Positions 8,609 through 18,585 of a DNA stretch of 64,000 bases are shown here, piece by piece (positions within the stretch are counted from its first letter, which is position 1; each line of letters starts with the position of its first letter). The stretch is taken from positions 546,448 through 610,447 of the forward strand of contig JAJDDJ010000009.1 of the NCBI GenBank assembly GCA_029260395.1, in the 5' to 3' direction. Source of the stretch: Phycisphaerales bacterium. Lineage in GTDB: Bacteria > Planctomycetota > Phycisphaerae > Phycisphaerales > UBA1924. A program made the translations under genes and the position numbers. The notes beneath the pieces are model-generated. The model saw only the letters and a list, made by a program, of their open reading frames with translations. It did not search any database and was not told where the DNA came from.

Positions 8609-9652
8609 ATGGACGCACCCCCCAGCCCACAGCCCGGCAGCGCAGCAGGCGCGAGCGCTGCGCGAACCGGGGGCAAGGGGGGCAAGGGGCAGGACGCGAC
8701 GCTGTACCTGCACCCGCAGACGCTGGCAAGGCTCAAGACCTTTGAGCTGCGCGCCAAGATGATCATCGAGGGCGTGACCAGCGGCCAGCACCGCTCGCCC
8801 TACCAGGGCTTTAGCGTGGAGTTCGCCCAGCACCGGCCGTACGTGGCGGGCGACGACATCCGCCACCTCGACTGGAAGGTGTACGCCCGCAGCGACAAGC
8901 TGCACCTCAAGCAGTACCAGCAGGAAACGAACCTCGACCTGATCACGCTGGTGGATGCTTCGGGCTCGATGGACTTCGGCTCGCGGAGTTTCCACGATGC
9001 CTCGGGCGTGGGCCGCGACGAGAGCCCCGACGGGCGGACATACTGGAGCAAGTTCGACCACGCGACGGCGCTGGCGGCAGCGCTGAGCTACATCACGCTC
9101 CGCCAGGGCGACCGGGCGGGGCTGTATGTGTACGCCAACGAGATTCTGGCTGCGGTTCGGCGTTCGAGCGCACAGACCACCTGGAAGCAGATCGTCGAAA
9201 CGCTGTCGATGCAGGCGGTCGATGCGCAGACCAACCTGCCCAGAGCGGTAGACCAGGTGCTCGCGGGCGTGAGCAATCGGTGCTTGATCGCGATTATCGG
9301 GGACTTCTTTGAGGACCCCGAGCCTATCCGGACTGCGATGGGTCGGCTTCGTCACCGTGGGCACGATGTGATCGCGTTCCAGGTGGTGGACCGTGCGGAG
9401 CGGGAGTTCAACCTGAGCGGCGTGGCGCCGTTTGAGGGGCTTGAGGGTGAACCGGTGCTAAGGCTGGACCCGAGGGCGATCCGCGAGGCGTACCTCAAGG
9501 CGTTCGAGGAACACCGGGCCGCGGTCGAGCGATCGGTCGTGGGCCTCGGGTTTGATTACGAGTTGGTGGACACGCACGACTGGCTCGGGCCGCCGCTCGC
9601 GCACTTTGTGGCGCACCGCAACGCGTTTATCCGCAAGCGGAGCCGGTCGTGA
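8609..9652 (+). CDS. DUF58 domain protein (vWA-like, MoxR-associated type)
   Basis: 347 aa. The diagnostic DUF58 region starts at about residue 45: GxxxSPYQGFSVEFAQHRPYVAGDDIRHLDWKVYAR is split here as SPYQGFSVEF, YVAGDDIRHLDW and KVYARSDKL. A vWA/MIDAS-like DASGSMDFG follows near residue 116. These proteins usually work with a MoxR AAA+ ATPase in assembling or activating membrane-associated complexes; no moxR gene is in the window. The N-terminus is a Ser/Pro/Gly-rich tail. A second ATG at 8601 is out of frame. It is the first gene of a run of seven + strand genes that overlap or nearly touch. Confidence 0.88.
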   Translation: MDAPPSPQPGSAAGASAARTGGKGGKGQDATLYLHPQTLARLKTFELRAKMIIEGVTSGQHRSPYQGFSVEFAQHRPYVAGDDIRHLDWKVYARSDKLHLKQYQQETNLDLITLVDASGSMDFGSRSFHDASGVGRDESPDGRTYWSKFDHATALAAALSYITLRQGDRAGLYVYANEILAAVRRSSAQTTWKQIVETLSMQAVDAQTNLPRAVDQVLAGVSNRCLIAIIGDFFEDPEPIRTAMGRLRHRGHDVIAFQVVDRAEREFNLSGVAPFEGLEGEPVLRLDPRAIREAYLKAFEEHRAAVERSVVGLGFDYELVDTHDWLGPPLAHFVAHRNAFIRKRSRS

Positions 9653-9668
9653 GAGGGGCGGTGCGCTG

Positions 9669-11855
9669 ATGGGGATGCTGAACCCCGCGCTGTTCGCCGG
9701 GGCGATCGCGTGCATCGCGGTGCCGATTTTGATTCACCTGCTCATGCGGCGTCGGCGCAAGCCCGTGCGGTGGGCGGCGATGCGGTTCCTGGTGGAAGCG
9801 TACAAGCGCAACCGCAAGCGGCTGCTGATCGAGCGGTGGCTGCTGCTGGCGCTGCGGTGTCTGGCGCTGCTGCTTCTCGCAGTGGCTCTGGGCCGGCCGG
9901 CGCTTCTGGCAGCCGGGCTCGACGGGCCGGGCACGCGCACGGTGTACGTGCTCATCGACGACAGCCTGAGTTCGACGGCGACCGACGCGAGCGGGGTCTC
10001 GGGTGTGCGCCGGCACGCCGCGGCGGCACGCGAGGTGATCGGCTCGCTCGACCCGATGCGCGGCGACCGGGTGGGGCTGATCTCGATGAGCCAGCCGGCG
10101 CGGGGCATCGTGCTCGCGCCTTCGACGGACCTGGCAGCGGTCGCGGGATTGCTCGATTCGATGGAGCCGACCGATGCCCGCGCGGACGTGCAGGGGGCGG
10201 TTGAACTGGTGATCGACGACATCGCAGCGGCGCAGGCTGAGCTTGGGCTGGAAGACAGCACGCAAGGCCCGGTGGTAGTCGCGGTGTTCAGTGACTGGCT
10301 TGAAGGAACAGCTCGCGGCGAGTCGGCTTTGCCCGATTGGCCCGAGCAGACGGGCGTTGAGTTCCTGCTCTCCCCGCCGAGGGCGGACGAACCGGCCACG
10401 GTGAGCATCACCGCTGTGGCGCCCGTGCGCGGCGTGACCTCGAGCGATGATGTGGGCGGCGACCGCGTGGCGATCTACCTTGCCCGCGCGGGCGGGAGCG
10501 CAGCGGTATCGCGCGTCGTGCTGCGCGGCCGCACCGGCCCCGCGAGTTGGTCCCCGCCGCTGGGCGAGGCGCTGGTGCGCTGGTCGCCGGGCCAGACCAC
10601 GGCACAAGCGATGATCGCGTTCGATCGCTCGGCGATCGATGCATCGAAGGTCGGTCGGTGGGGAGCGCTGCGGGTCGAGATTGATGGCGACGAGCTGCCG
10701 GGTGATGATGTTCGCTACGCGGCGGTGCAGGTGCGTACGTCGCTTCGCATCGGGATCGCAGGCCCGGGCGGGTTCGATCGGCCGACGAGCGTGCGAGACT
10801 ACGGGCCCAGCGAGTGGGTTCGGCTGGCGATGGTGCCGGGCGGTCGCGAAACCGGTATCGAGCTGCGAGACGTTCCCACCACGAGTATCGAACGCGAGCG
10901 TTTGTCGGACCTCTCGGCGCTGTTCGTGCTTGAGCCGGCGCGGGTGACACCAGCGGGATGGACGCGGCTGGGCGAGTTCGTGTCGCGCGGCGGGCTGTTG
11001 GTGGTCACGCCTGATGCCGACGAGCGCGGCACGCCGGTCTGGCCCGATGCCCTCAGCCAGACGCTCGGCCTTGGCTGGTCGGCGGGCTCGGCAAGCGAGA
11101 TGGCGCTGACGATCAGCCCTGCGCCGGTGGGCGAGCTGCTCAAGCTGCTCGAACCAGAATTGGCGGAGATCGCGGGTTCTATCCCGGTTCGCCGCAGGCT
11201 CGAACTTGATGCAGGCGAGGGCGAGACGGTGCTGAGCCTGAGTGATGGCACGCCGATGGTGGTGGCAGGCCGGGGCGAAGCAACGCGCGGGCTTGTGGTG
11301 CTGGTGGCATCGGCCCTGGACCTTGAATGGATGGACCTTCCGGCGCGAGGTCTCATGGTGCCGCTGGTGCAGGAACTCGTGCGGCAGGGCATTGACGCCG
11401 CCAACCCGCGCGCGGTATCGGTTGCGGGGCGCGAGCCCGCGGTACCGTCGGGTACGCAGGAACTCCGTTCACCTGGACGCGAGAGGATCACCGTTGAATC
11501 AGGCGAGGCAGCACGGTTCGCAGGCGTGTGGGACGCGATCGATGCGCAGGGCGCCGCGGCGGGTGTAGCGGTGGTGAACCCGGATGCCGATGCAGGCCGA
11601 GCCAGGGTGCGGTCGACCGATGAAGTGCTGGCGTGGTTTGAGTCGCAAACAGGCCGCAGGCCTGGCGTATTGGGCGATGAAGAAGCCAGCGCGAACGGTG
11701 ATGGACGGGCCTCTCGAACCGACGCGGGTTGGGCGCTGCCTGCAATCGTGCTGCTGCTGGTTGCACTGGTAGCGGAAGCGCTGCTCGCGAGACGCTTTAG
11801 TCATGCAGAGCTGCGGCCGATGACGGTGAAGCTGGGACGAGGCGCGCGCGCATGA
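9669..11855 (+). CDS. BatA-like membrane protein with vWA domain
   Basis: 728 aa from the ATG at 9669, 16 bp after the DUF58 gene. The N-terminus is the BatA/aerotolerance-regulator signature: a first helix (LFAGAIACIAVPILIHLLM), then RRRRKPVRWAAMRFL and a second helix (LLLALRCLALLLLAVAL). A vWA domain follows from about residue 95 with a partly altered MIDAS (IDDSLSSTATD), then a long beta-rich region and a GATase-like fold. A last helix sits near the C-terminus (ALPAIVLLLVALVAEALLA). Such proteins are anchored in the inner membrane with the vWA domain outside. Overlaps the next gene by ATGA. Confidence 0.85.
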   Translation: MGMLNPALFAGAIACIAVPILIHLLMRRRRKPVRWAAMRFLVEAYKRNRKRLLIERWLLLALRCLALLLLAVALGRPALLAAGLDGPGTRTVYVLIDDSLSSTATDASGVSGVRRHAAAAREVIGSLDPMRGDRVGLISMSQPARGIVLAPSTDLAAVAGLLDSMEPTDARADVQGAVELVIDDIAAAQAELGLEDSTQGPVVVAVFSDWLEGTARGESALPDWPEQTGVEFLLSPPRADEPATVSITAVAPVRGVTSSDDVGGDRVAIYLARAGGSAAVSRVVLRGRTGPASWSPPLGEALVRWSPGQTTAQAMIAFDRSAIDASKVGRWGALRVEIDGDELPGDDVRYAAVQVRTSLRIGIAGPGGFDRPTSVRDYGPSEWVRLAMVPGGRETGIELRDVPTTSIERERLSDLSALFVLEPARVTPAGWTRLGEFVSRGGLLVVTPDADERGTPVWPDALSQTLGLGWSAGSASEMALTISPAPVGELLKLLEPELAEIAGSIPVRRRLELDAGEGETVLSLSDGTPMVVAGRGEATRGLVVLVASALDLEWMDLPARGLMVPLVQELVRQGIDAANPRAVSVAGREPAVPSGTQELRSPGRERITVESGEAARFAGVWDAIDAQGAAAGVAVVNPDADAGRARVRSTDEVLAWFESQTGRRPGVLGDEEASANGDGRASRTDAGWALPAIVLLLVALVAEALLARRFSHAELRPMTVKLGRGARA

Positions 11856-14164
11856 ACGACCTGCTCAACACCTTGCTCGGGCTTGATGGGTTGCGTTTCG
11901 GCGTGGAGGGCGTGCGGTTCGGGTGGCAGCGACCCTGGCCGAGCTGGCTGTGGGTGTTGCTGATCGCGGGCGCAGCGGTCGTCGCGTGGTGGGTGTACCG
12001 CAGGCTTCCGATGGCGCGCCGGTGGCGCGTGGTGCTCGGGTGCGTCCGGGGCGTGGCGCTCGTGCTGGTGCTGGTGATGCTCAGCGGGCCGGCGTTGATC
12101 GAGAGTTCTCGCCGGGTCGAGCCGGACTGGATCATGGTGCTCGCGGATCGGTCGGCTTCCATGGAAGCCGCCGACGGGCCTGATGGTGCGACGCGCAACG
12201 AGCAGCTTCGCGAGGCGCTGCGGGCCGCATGGCCCCAGTGGTCGCAGCGCGCCGAGCGTTCACGGCTTGTGTGGCTGGGCTTTGCCGACGGGGCCTTCGA
12301 CCTGCCAGCTACGGATCAGGGTGTGACGCTTGGCGATGCAGCAGGTGCGCGGACCGACCTTGAATCAGCGCTCGATGAGGCGCTGGACCGCGGGGCTGCG
12401 CGGTCGCTTGCGGGCATCGTGGTGCTGAGCGATGGACGGTCAGCTTCGGCACTGAGCGCTGATTCGTGGGACCGGCTTCGCGCCAAGGGTGTGCCGGTGT
12501 TTACGGTGGCGCTGGGCGCGACCGGCAGGACGCGCGACCTAGCGGTGACCGCGACAGCCGCGGCCAGAGCGTTCGTGGACGATGCGGTACCGGTGCAGGT
12601 GCGCATCGATCAGGTGGCTGATGCGGGCGAGGCGACGCCGGCGGTCGCGAGGCTCATCGATGAACTTACAGGCCGGGTGCTCGACGAACGAGAGATCAAT
12701 GTCGAAGGCGGCTCGGCAGAACTGACGCTGCTGGCGACGCCCGATCGGCCCGGCATCCAGCGGTGGCGCGTCGAGATCGACGCGGGTGAGGGCGACCTGG
12801 TCGCGGAGAACAACACGCAGGAACTCGCGGTCGAGGTGCTCGATGAGCCGCTGCGCGTGGTGTACCTCGACGGCACGCCTCGCTGGGAGCACCGGTACCT
12901 CAAGAATTTGTTGCTGCGTGAGGAGTCGATCACGTCTTCGTCGCTGCTGCTGGCGGCCCGCAGGCGTTACACGCAGGAAGGCAACGTGGCGATCGCACAA
13001 CTGCCCAACTCACCGGAGGAATGGGCGGATATCGATGTGGTGGTGCTGGGCGATGTGCGCCCCGAACTGCTTGGTGAAGAAACCATGAACCAGCTGCGCG
13101 ATCATGTGGCGACGCGCGGCGCGGGGCTCGTGTGGATCGGCGGCCCGCGGGCGACGCCCTACGGATACCGCGGCTCGCCTCTGGCCGCGCTTCTGCCCTT
13201 TACGCTTGCGTCACAGGCTCAAACGCCGGTGTGGGACGACGCGGTGACACTCGTTCGGGCGGATGCTTCGGATGCGTTGGGAGTGCTGCGTCTGGGCGAC
13301 ACGCCGAGCGAGCCTTGGCCCGCGCAGCTGTCTGATCCGTCGACTGGCTGGAGCCGGCTTTGGGGTGTGCAGAAGATCGCCGCGGATCGGCTCAAGCCTG
13401 CTGCGGTGCCGCTGGCGTTCGCGCAGGGCGATTCGATCGTGGATGCGCGCGGCTGGCCCGTGGTGATGACGATGCGCTACGGCGCGGGCCGGGTTGTGTA
13501 CCTAGCGACGGACGAGACGTGGCGCTGGCGCTATGGCTTGGGCGATCTGCTGTTCGACCGCTTCTGGCTGCCGATCTTGCGCATGGCGGGCCGGCAGAGC
13601 TTGGCGAGGCTGGGCACCGAGGCGGCGCTGCGGATCGAGCCTCGCCAGCCGGTCGCAGGCCGGGCGGTGAGCATCGAGCTTCGGCTGCTCGATCAAGCGC
13701 TCGTCGATGCAGCCGAGGGCGTGGTCGAGTTTGACCTTGCGCGGTCGGGCGCACCGGACGCTGAGCCGCAGCGCGTGAGCGTGCGCAGGCTGGGCGCGGA
13801 GGACCCGACCTTCCTGGGGACTTGGATTCCGTCGGAGCCGGGCACGTACGAGTTGAAGGCCGCGACGCCGCTGCTCGCGGGCGTGGGGTTACAGCGAGAG
13901 GTGCGCGTGGTGCGTGCGGACGATGAACGCCGCGACCCACGGCCCGACCACGCGTTGCTGGCGAGCCTGGCCCAGCGGACCGGGGGGCGTGTGGTACCAA
14001 CGGGCGAACTGGGCGCGCTGGCCGAGGAGATCCCCAACCGGGAGGTGGTAGTGGCATCGCCCCCGAAGATCGAGACGCTTTGGGACACGCCTTTGATGCT
14101 CGTGCTGCTGGTGGTGCTGCTGGGCGCGGAGTGGGCGGGCAGGCGGCTGCTGCGCCTAGCGTGA
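11852..14164 (+). CDS. vWA/glutamine-amidotransferase-like membrane protein
   Basis: 770 aa beginning at the overlapping ATGA with the BatA-like gene. Two N-terminal helices (about 32-50 and 60-82) precede a vWA domain with a canonical-looking MIDAS (ADRSASMEAADG). The central region (about 330-560) resembles the class I glutamine-amidotransferase-like fold common in planctomycete vWA proteins, with YLDGTPRWEHRYLKNLLLRE, VVVLGDVRPELL and GLVWIGGPRATPYG, and no obvious catalytic Cys-His pair. A C-terminal helix lies near residues 748-765. Probably the partner of the neighbouring BatA-like protein in one membrane complex; that is inference from the shared operon. Confidence 0.83.
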   Translation: MNDLLNTLLGLDGLRFGVEGVRFGWQRPWPSWLWVLLIAGAAVVAWWVYRRLPMARRWRVVLGCVRGVALVLVLVMLSGPALIESSRRVEPDWIMVLADRSASMEAADGPDGATRNEQLREALRAAWPQWSQRAERSRLVWLGFADGAFDLPATDQGVTLGDAAGARTDLESALDEALDRGAARSLAGIVVLSDGRSASALSADSWDRLRAKGVPVFTVALGATGRTRDLAVTATAAARAFVDDAVPVQVRIDQVADAGEATPAVARLIDELTGRVLDEREINVEGGSAELTLLATPDRPGIQRWRVEIDAGEGDLVAENNTQELAVEVLDEPLRVVYLDGTPRWEHRYLKNLLLREESITSSSLLLAARRRYTQEGNVAIAQLPNSPEEWADIDVVVLGDVRPELLGEETMNQLRDHVATRGAGLVWIGGPRATPYGYRGSPLAALLPFTLASQAQTPVWDDAVTLVRADASDALGVLRLGDTPSEPWPAQLSDPSTGWSRLWGVQKIAADRLKPAAVPLAFAQGDSIVDARGWPVVMTMRYGAGRVVYLATDETWRWRYGLGDLLFDRFWLPILRMAGRQSLARLGTEAALRIEPRQPVAGRAVSIELRLLDQALVDAAEGVVEFDLARSGAPDAEPQRVSVRRLGAEDPTFLGTWIPSEPGTYELKAATPLLAGVGLQREVRVVRADDERRDPRPDHALLASLAQRTGGRVVPTGELGALAEEIPNREVVVASPPKIETLWDTPLMLVLLVVLLGAEWAGRRLLRLA

Positions 14165-14301
14165 GTGAGCATGTTCTTATTTTGTATGGGCAACCGTGCT
14201 GTCACCGGACCGATCCGCCGCAGCGGGCCGTATAGAGAGTGGTAGACGATGCAGTAGGGTGGGACCCGCCAACGCCCGATGAACCGCAGGGAGGCACGAC
14301 C

Positions 14302-17300
14302 TTGATCCACAACCAGTCAGATGGTGCTCCGGCGCTGAGAGATGCGCTGGTTGGACTGCGGTCGCGGGCCAAGCGCGTGCTGCTGGTGCGCGCCGGCTCG
14401 ATGGTGTCAGCAGCGGTGCTGGTCGGCTTGTTGGCGGGCGTGCTGTTGGACTTTCTGTTGCGGCTGCCCTCGGGGGCCCGGTGGGTGCTGCTGATCGGCG
14501 GGCTGGTTGGGGTCGCGTGGATGCTCCGCGCGTGGGTGCTGCGAGCTGCTTTGTTCGCACCGAGCCTTACGGCGGTGGCGCTGCGCGTCGAACGAGGCGA
14601 GCACGGCAAGGGCGTTCGCGGCAGCTTGGCATCGGCGCTCGAACTCGCGAGCGACCAGAGCGCTGACACCGACGACCCAACCTCGGCATCGCTCACGGCA
14701 AAGGCCATCAGCGATGCGGGCGAGGCGCTCAAGGGCGTGCGCGTTGACCAGCTCATACGCACCGAACCCGCTCGGCGGGGCGTGATCGCTCTGGCGATGG
14801 CTCTGCTGATCGCGGGCGGCGGCGCTGTCGCGAGCCCGGCGCTGGCCTCGATAGGGCTGACTCGGCTGCTCACGCCATGGTCTCAGACCCATTGGCCCAA
14901 GCGCACGGGCGTGGTGGCGGCGCTCAACACGGGTGTGCACGCTGCCGGCGAGCCGATCGTACTACGGGCACTGCTGACCAAGACCAATCGGGCGTTCGGC
15001 CAGAGCGATGTGGACGTGAAGCTGCGGGTCGTGCGCGATGGCAAGGCCGAGCCCTGGCGCACGCTGCCGCTCTCGCCTCAGCGGCGCGAGGCCACGTCGG
15101 GCGAAACGACCGGCGAGGTGTACGAACGCCTGACCGAAACTCCGATGCTCGAGCGCGACGCTCTGCTCGAGTACCGGTTTGTAAGTGCCGACGACCAGAC
15201 CGATGTGCAGCAGTTGACGCTTGCGCCGAGGCCAAGGCTTGTGGGCGTGAGCGTGCGGGCCGAGCCGCCGGAGTACGCGGTGCGTGCGGGTGTCACAGGG
15301 GTGCTCGCGGGCAAGGGTGTCGAGCTTGATGCCGGCTCGCGCGTGGTGAGCGCGCCCTCGCCGGTGCTCGCAGGATCGGACGTGACGCTGGCGCTGCGGT
15401 TCAACAAGCCGCTTCCCAAGTGGACGGACGCGGCCGAGGTCGCGCGCTCGCAGCTCGGCGACGAGTCGCTTGCGGGTAGTCTGAGCGCGAGCGACGACGG
15501 CGCGACGTGGACGCTGACACTTCAGCCCAAGGCCCAAGTGGTTCTCGCGGTGATGCCCGAGGATTCGCACGGCTTGACCCCCGCCACGGCGGCGACGGTT
15601 CGCCTTGAGGTGATCCAGGACGAGCCGCCAGCCATCGCGATTATCGAGCCCAGCCGGGATGAAGCGGTGCTGGCTACCGCGCTCATCGACGTGCTCGGCG
15701 AGGGACGCGACGACATCGGGCTCGAGGAGGTATCGCTCGTGGCGCAGCGTGCGAGAGCGCCCGCAGGCTCGACGGGAGCAGAGGCGGAGTCGATTGGCGA
15801 CGAAACATTGCTCGCGAGTGAAGGCGTAGCAGGCGCGCTGGTCGGGCAGGCGCGAATTGCAATGGCGCTCGAGGAGTTCGGCGCGACGGCGGGCGACGAA
15901 GTGTGGCTTTGGGCGCTAGCGAGCGATGTGTTCGAGGTGCAGGGCCAGTCGCGCGAGCCGACGCGGTCGGCCAAGCGTGTGCTGCGGATTATCGATGAGA
16001 GCGAGCTTGAGGCGCAGGTGCGCGGCGAGTTGTCGGCGGTTCGGCGTGCTGCCATGCGGCTCGAAGGCCAGCAGCGCGAGCTGCGAGACCGGGTCGCCCA
16101 AGAACCCGCCGACCCCAAGGCCGAGGCGAGGCAGGAAGCGCTGACGCGGCGCATCGAGGCCCAGCAGGCGGCGCTCGATCGGCTCGGTGAGCGGCTCGAC
16201 CGAAACCAGATGGACGACAGCCCGTTGGCGGGTCTGCTTGATGACGCGGGATCGATCGTACGGGAGGCGGCCGAGGCTTCGGAGCAGGCGCAGCGAGAAC
16301 TCGATGCCCAGCAGAACGAAGACGAGCAGGACGCACGCGATGAGGCCACTGAGCGGGCCCAGCAGTCGCAAGAAGAAGTGCGCGCAGCTCTGAGCGATCT
16401 GATCGCGGCTCTGGATCGCGGCGAGGACGCTTGGGTCGCGCGCCGAGGTGTTGAGCAACTGCTCGAAGAGCAACGGGATATCGCAGAGCAGACCGCACAA
16501 CTCGGTCAACGCACAACGGGCCGAACGGTCGAACAGTTGACGCAGGCCGAGCGTACGGAGCTTGAGCGGATACTGGAACGCCAGCAGCGTGCAGCGGACG
16601 CTGGGCGCGAAGCGATCGAAGAACTCGATCGGCGTGCGGACCAACTCGCGGGTCGTGATCCCGCGCAGGCTTCGGCGTTGCGCGACGCAGCGAGCCGGGG
16701 CCGGTCGTCGCAGCTCGAACAGCGGCAGAACGACGCGGCGCAGAACCTCGGGCAGAACCAGACCGCCGACGCGGGCGGAAACCAGCAGCAGGCGATCGAG
16801 GCGCTCGAACAGATGCTCGACGAGATCGACAACGCGGACGAACGTCGCGATGAGGTGCTCCGCCGAATTCTGGCGAGCCTGATCGAGTCCATCGACGCGC
16901 TGATCGTTCAGCAGCAGGACCAGCTCGAACGTCTGGCGAGGGCCGAGGGCGACGAAGTCAAGCAACTCGACGATGGCATGATCCGCCTGGACGCGAACAC
17001 GCTGGCCGTGATTCAGCTCGCAGGCGAGGCGCCGGGCGATGTCGCCCAACTCATCGCCATGCTCTCGGGCGCCCAGGGCGAGCAGGTGAAAGCGGTCCAG
17101 GCGCTGCGAAGCGGCAATGGCAATGTCGCGGCCAAGCGAGAGGCGAGGAGCCTCGAACTGTTGGAGCAGGCCAAGGCCGAGGCCGAGCGGCTCGAAGAGG
17201 AAGCCCAGCAGCGCGAGCAAGACCGCAGGCTTGCCGAGTTGCAGGATGCGTACCGCGACCTGCTCGAACGGCAGGTTGTGCTGCAGAGCGAGGTGGACGA

Positions 17301-17883
17301 GTTCGTGGGCAAAGAAGTGACCCGCCGCGAGCGGGCCAAGGTACGCGGGCTCGGCGAGCAGCAGCTCTCGCTCACCGATGACCTAACCGCGGTGCGCGAG
17401 ACCAACAGCGACATCGAGGACACGCTGGTGTTCACGCTCGCGCTGGACCGCATGGACTCGGCGAGCGCAGACGCGGCGGAACGCCTGCGCCGGGGCAATG
17501 CCGACCGCGGCGCGCAGCGCGGCCAAGCCACGGTGGCGCGGCTTCTGCGTTCGATACTGGAAGCACTCAAGGACGATCGGCCCGAGCAGGACGAGTTTGG
17601 CGAGGGCGCTCAGGAGAGCGGCGGCGGTGGCGGTGGTGCCGGTGGGGAGCAACCGCTCGTGCCGCCGGTCGCGGAGTTGAAACTTCTTAGAGCGATGCAG
17701 ATCGAGGCCGCGGAATGGACGCGGGCTGCCAACGAAGACGGCGCGGAGACAACCGAGCTCGATCAGCTCGCGGAGTTGCAGCGTGAACTCGCCGAGCGCG
17801 GCCAGCAACTCATCGAACAGCTCCAGCAGGCCACCCCCCAGCCGAGCGGAGGCACGCAGATCGAGCCAAGGGGAGGTGGGTAA
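14302..17883 (+). CDS. Giant membrane-anchored coiled-coil protein of the vWA operon
   Basis: 1193 aa if translation starts at the TTG at 14302, which has GGGAGG about 7 nt upstream. A GTG 63 bp earlier is in frame but has no comparable ribosome-binding site. N-terminal helices lie at about residues 28-48, 54-74 and 155-175, with a linker between the second and third that resembles the one in the protein at 1619-3397. Residues about 200-560 are beta-rich, with Ig-like stretches. From about 570 to 1190 the chain is almost wholly charged heptad helix rich in Glu, Gln, Arg and Ala, broken by a glycine-rich run near 1115. No catalytic motif is seen. It resembles DUF4175-like planctomycete and proteobacterial proteins in layout. 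Ends in QIEPRGGG, 3 bp before the next gene. Confidence 0.8.
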   Translation: MIHNQSDGAPALRDALVGLRSRAKRVLLVRAGSMVSAAVLVGLLAGVLLDFLLRLPSGARWVLLIGGLVGVAWMLRAWVLRAALFAPSLTAVALRVERGEHGKGVRGSLASALELASDQSADTDDPTSASLTAKAISDAGEALKGVRVDQLIRTEPARRGVIALAMALLIAGGGAVASPALASIGLTRLLTPWSQTHWPKRTGVVAALNTGVHAAGEPIVLRALLTKTNRAFGQSDVDVKLRVVRDGKAEPWRTLPLSPQRREATSGETTGEVYERLTETPMLERDALLEYRFVSADDQTDVQQLTLAPRPRLVGVSVRAEPPEYAVRAGVTGVLAGKGVELDAGSRVVSAPSPVLAGSDVTLALRFNKPLPKWTDAAEVARSQLGDESLAGSLSASDDGATWTLTLQPKAQVVLAVMPEDSHGLTPATAATVRLEVIQDEPPAIAIIEPSRDEAVLATALIDVLGEGRDDIGLEEVSLVAQRARAPAGSTGAEAESIGDETLLASEGVAGALVGQARIAMALEEFGATAGDEVWLWALASDVFEVQGQSREPTRSAKRVLRIIDESELEAQVRGELSAVRRAAMRLEGQQRELRDRVAQEPADPKAEARQEALTRRIEAQQAALDRLGERLDRNQMDDSPLAGLLDDAGSIVREAAEASEQAQRELDAQQNEDEQDARDEATERAQQSQEEVRAALSDLIAALDRGEDAWVARRGVEQLLEEQRDIAEQTAQLGQRTTGRTVEQLTQAERTELERILERQQRAADAGREAIEELDRRADQLAGRDPAQASALRDAASRGRSSQLEQRQNDAAQNLGQNQTADAGGNQQQAIEALEQMLDEIDNADERRDEVLRRILASLIESIDALIVQQQDQLERLARAEGDEVKQLDDGMIRLDANTLAVIQLAGEAPGDVAQLIAMLSGAQGEQVKAVQALRSGNGNVAAKREARSLELLEQAKAEAERLEEEAQQREQDRRLAELQDAYRDLLERQVVLQSEVDEFVGKEVTRRERAKVRGLGEQQLSLTDDLTAVRETNSDIEDTLVFTLALDRMDSASADAAERLRRGNADRGAQRGQATVARLLRSILEALKDDRPEQDEFGEGAQESGGGGGGAGGEQPLVPPVAELKLLRAMQIEAAEWTRAANEDGAETTELDQLAELQRELAERGQQLIEQLQQATPQPSGGTQIEPRGGG

Positions 17884-17886
17884 GCC

Positions 17887-18585
17887 ATGCGATGGCGATA
17901 CGAATCAAACTTGTGGTCAGTGTTACTCGTTGGTGTTGCGGTGGCGGCATCTTCGGTTTCGGCTCAAGAAGCCACCGAGCCTGTGCCATCAACGGACCCC
18001 GACCAACCGGCGGGGCTGGGTGATCTTGACGCTTTGCTGGGCGTCGAGCCCGACGCGGCTAGGCCCGGCCAAGGCGCGGAGACGGGCGCCCTTGACGCAA
18101 TCGAAAGCGAGCTTGAGCGTGCGCTCGATGGCGAGGCGGTCGCGCAGACGTTTGAGGACGCTGTTCGGCTTATGAGCGACTCGGCGCAGCGGCTCGCGGG
18201 CATGAAGGACACGGGCATCGATACGCAGCGGATGCAGGCCGAGGCGATCCGCAAGCTCGAGGTGCTCATCAAGAACGCCCAGCAGCAACAGCAGCAGTCG
18301 CAGAGCCAGCAGCCACAACAACAGCAGCAGCAACAGAACCAGCCCAATCAGCAACAGCAGGAACAACAGCAACAGCAGCAGGGCGACAACCAGCAAGAGA
18401 TGCAGCCGCCCGGTCGGCAGGACGGAGAACTCTCGGAAGCCGCCGCCGCTGATCTTGCGCGATGGGGCTCACTGCCAGCCCGGATGCGCGATGCGCTGCT
18501 CCAGGGCGCCGACGAGCGGTTCAGCACGCTCTACCGTGGGCTTACCGAGAAGTACTTCGAGCGACTCGCGGAGGATGCCGAGTGA
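17887..18585 (+). CDS. Exported glutamine-rich protein of unknown function
   Basis: 232 aa with a signal peptide (SVLLVGVAVAASSVSAQ, cleavage near residue 27). An acidic helical region (about 45-130) with DAVRLMSDSAQRLAGMKDTG precedes a stretch of about 45 residues that is nearly all Gln with Asn, Ser and Pro (18279-18409), then a short C-terminal helix domain (ARWGSLPARMRDALLQGADE, RGLTEKYFERLAEDAE). The C-terminal part resembles the end of other planctomycete operon proteins in which it follows a coiled-coil partner. Starts 3 bp after the 1193-aa gene and overlaps the next by GTGA, so translational coupling is likely. Confidence 0.8.
   Translation: MRWRYESNLWSVLLVGVAVAASSVSAQEATEPVPSTDPDQPAGLGDLDALLGVEPDAARPGQGAETGALDAIESELERALDGEAVAQTFEDAVRLMSDSAQRLAGMKDTGIDTQRMQAEAIRKLEVLIKNAQQQQQQSQSQQPQQQQQQQNQPNQQQQEQQQQQQGDNQQEMQPPGRQDGELSEAAAADLARWGSLPARMRDALLQGADERFSTLYRGLTEKYFERLAEDAE

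Noticed and set aside
7388..9364. Long - strand open frame (about 658 codons)
   Set aside because: Antisense to the EF-hand and DUF58 genes, with no motif; shadow of high GC third positions.
14239..14301. GTG 14239 as start of the giant coiled-coil gene
   Set aside because: No ribosome-binding site there, while TTG 14302 has GGGAGG at good spacing; kept as an alternative only.
18279..18409. CAG/CAA-rich stretch as a microsatellite or CRISPR-like repeat
   Set aside because: It is an in-frame Gln-rich protein segment with mixed CAG/CAA codons and no spacer pattern; no CRISPR array seen anywhere.
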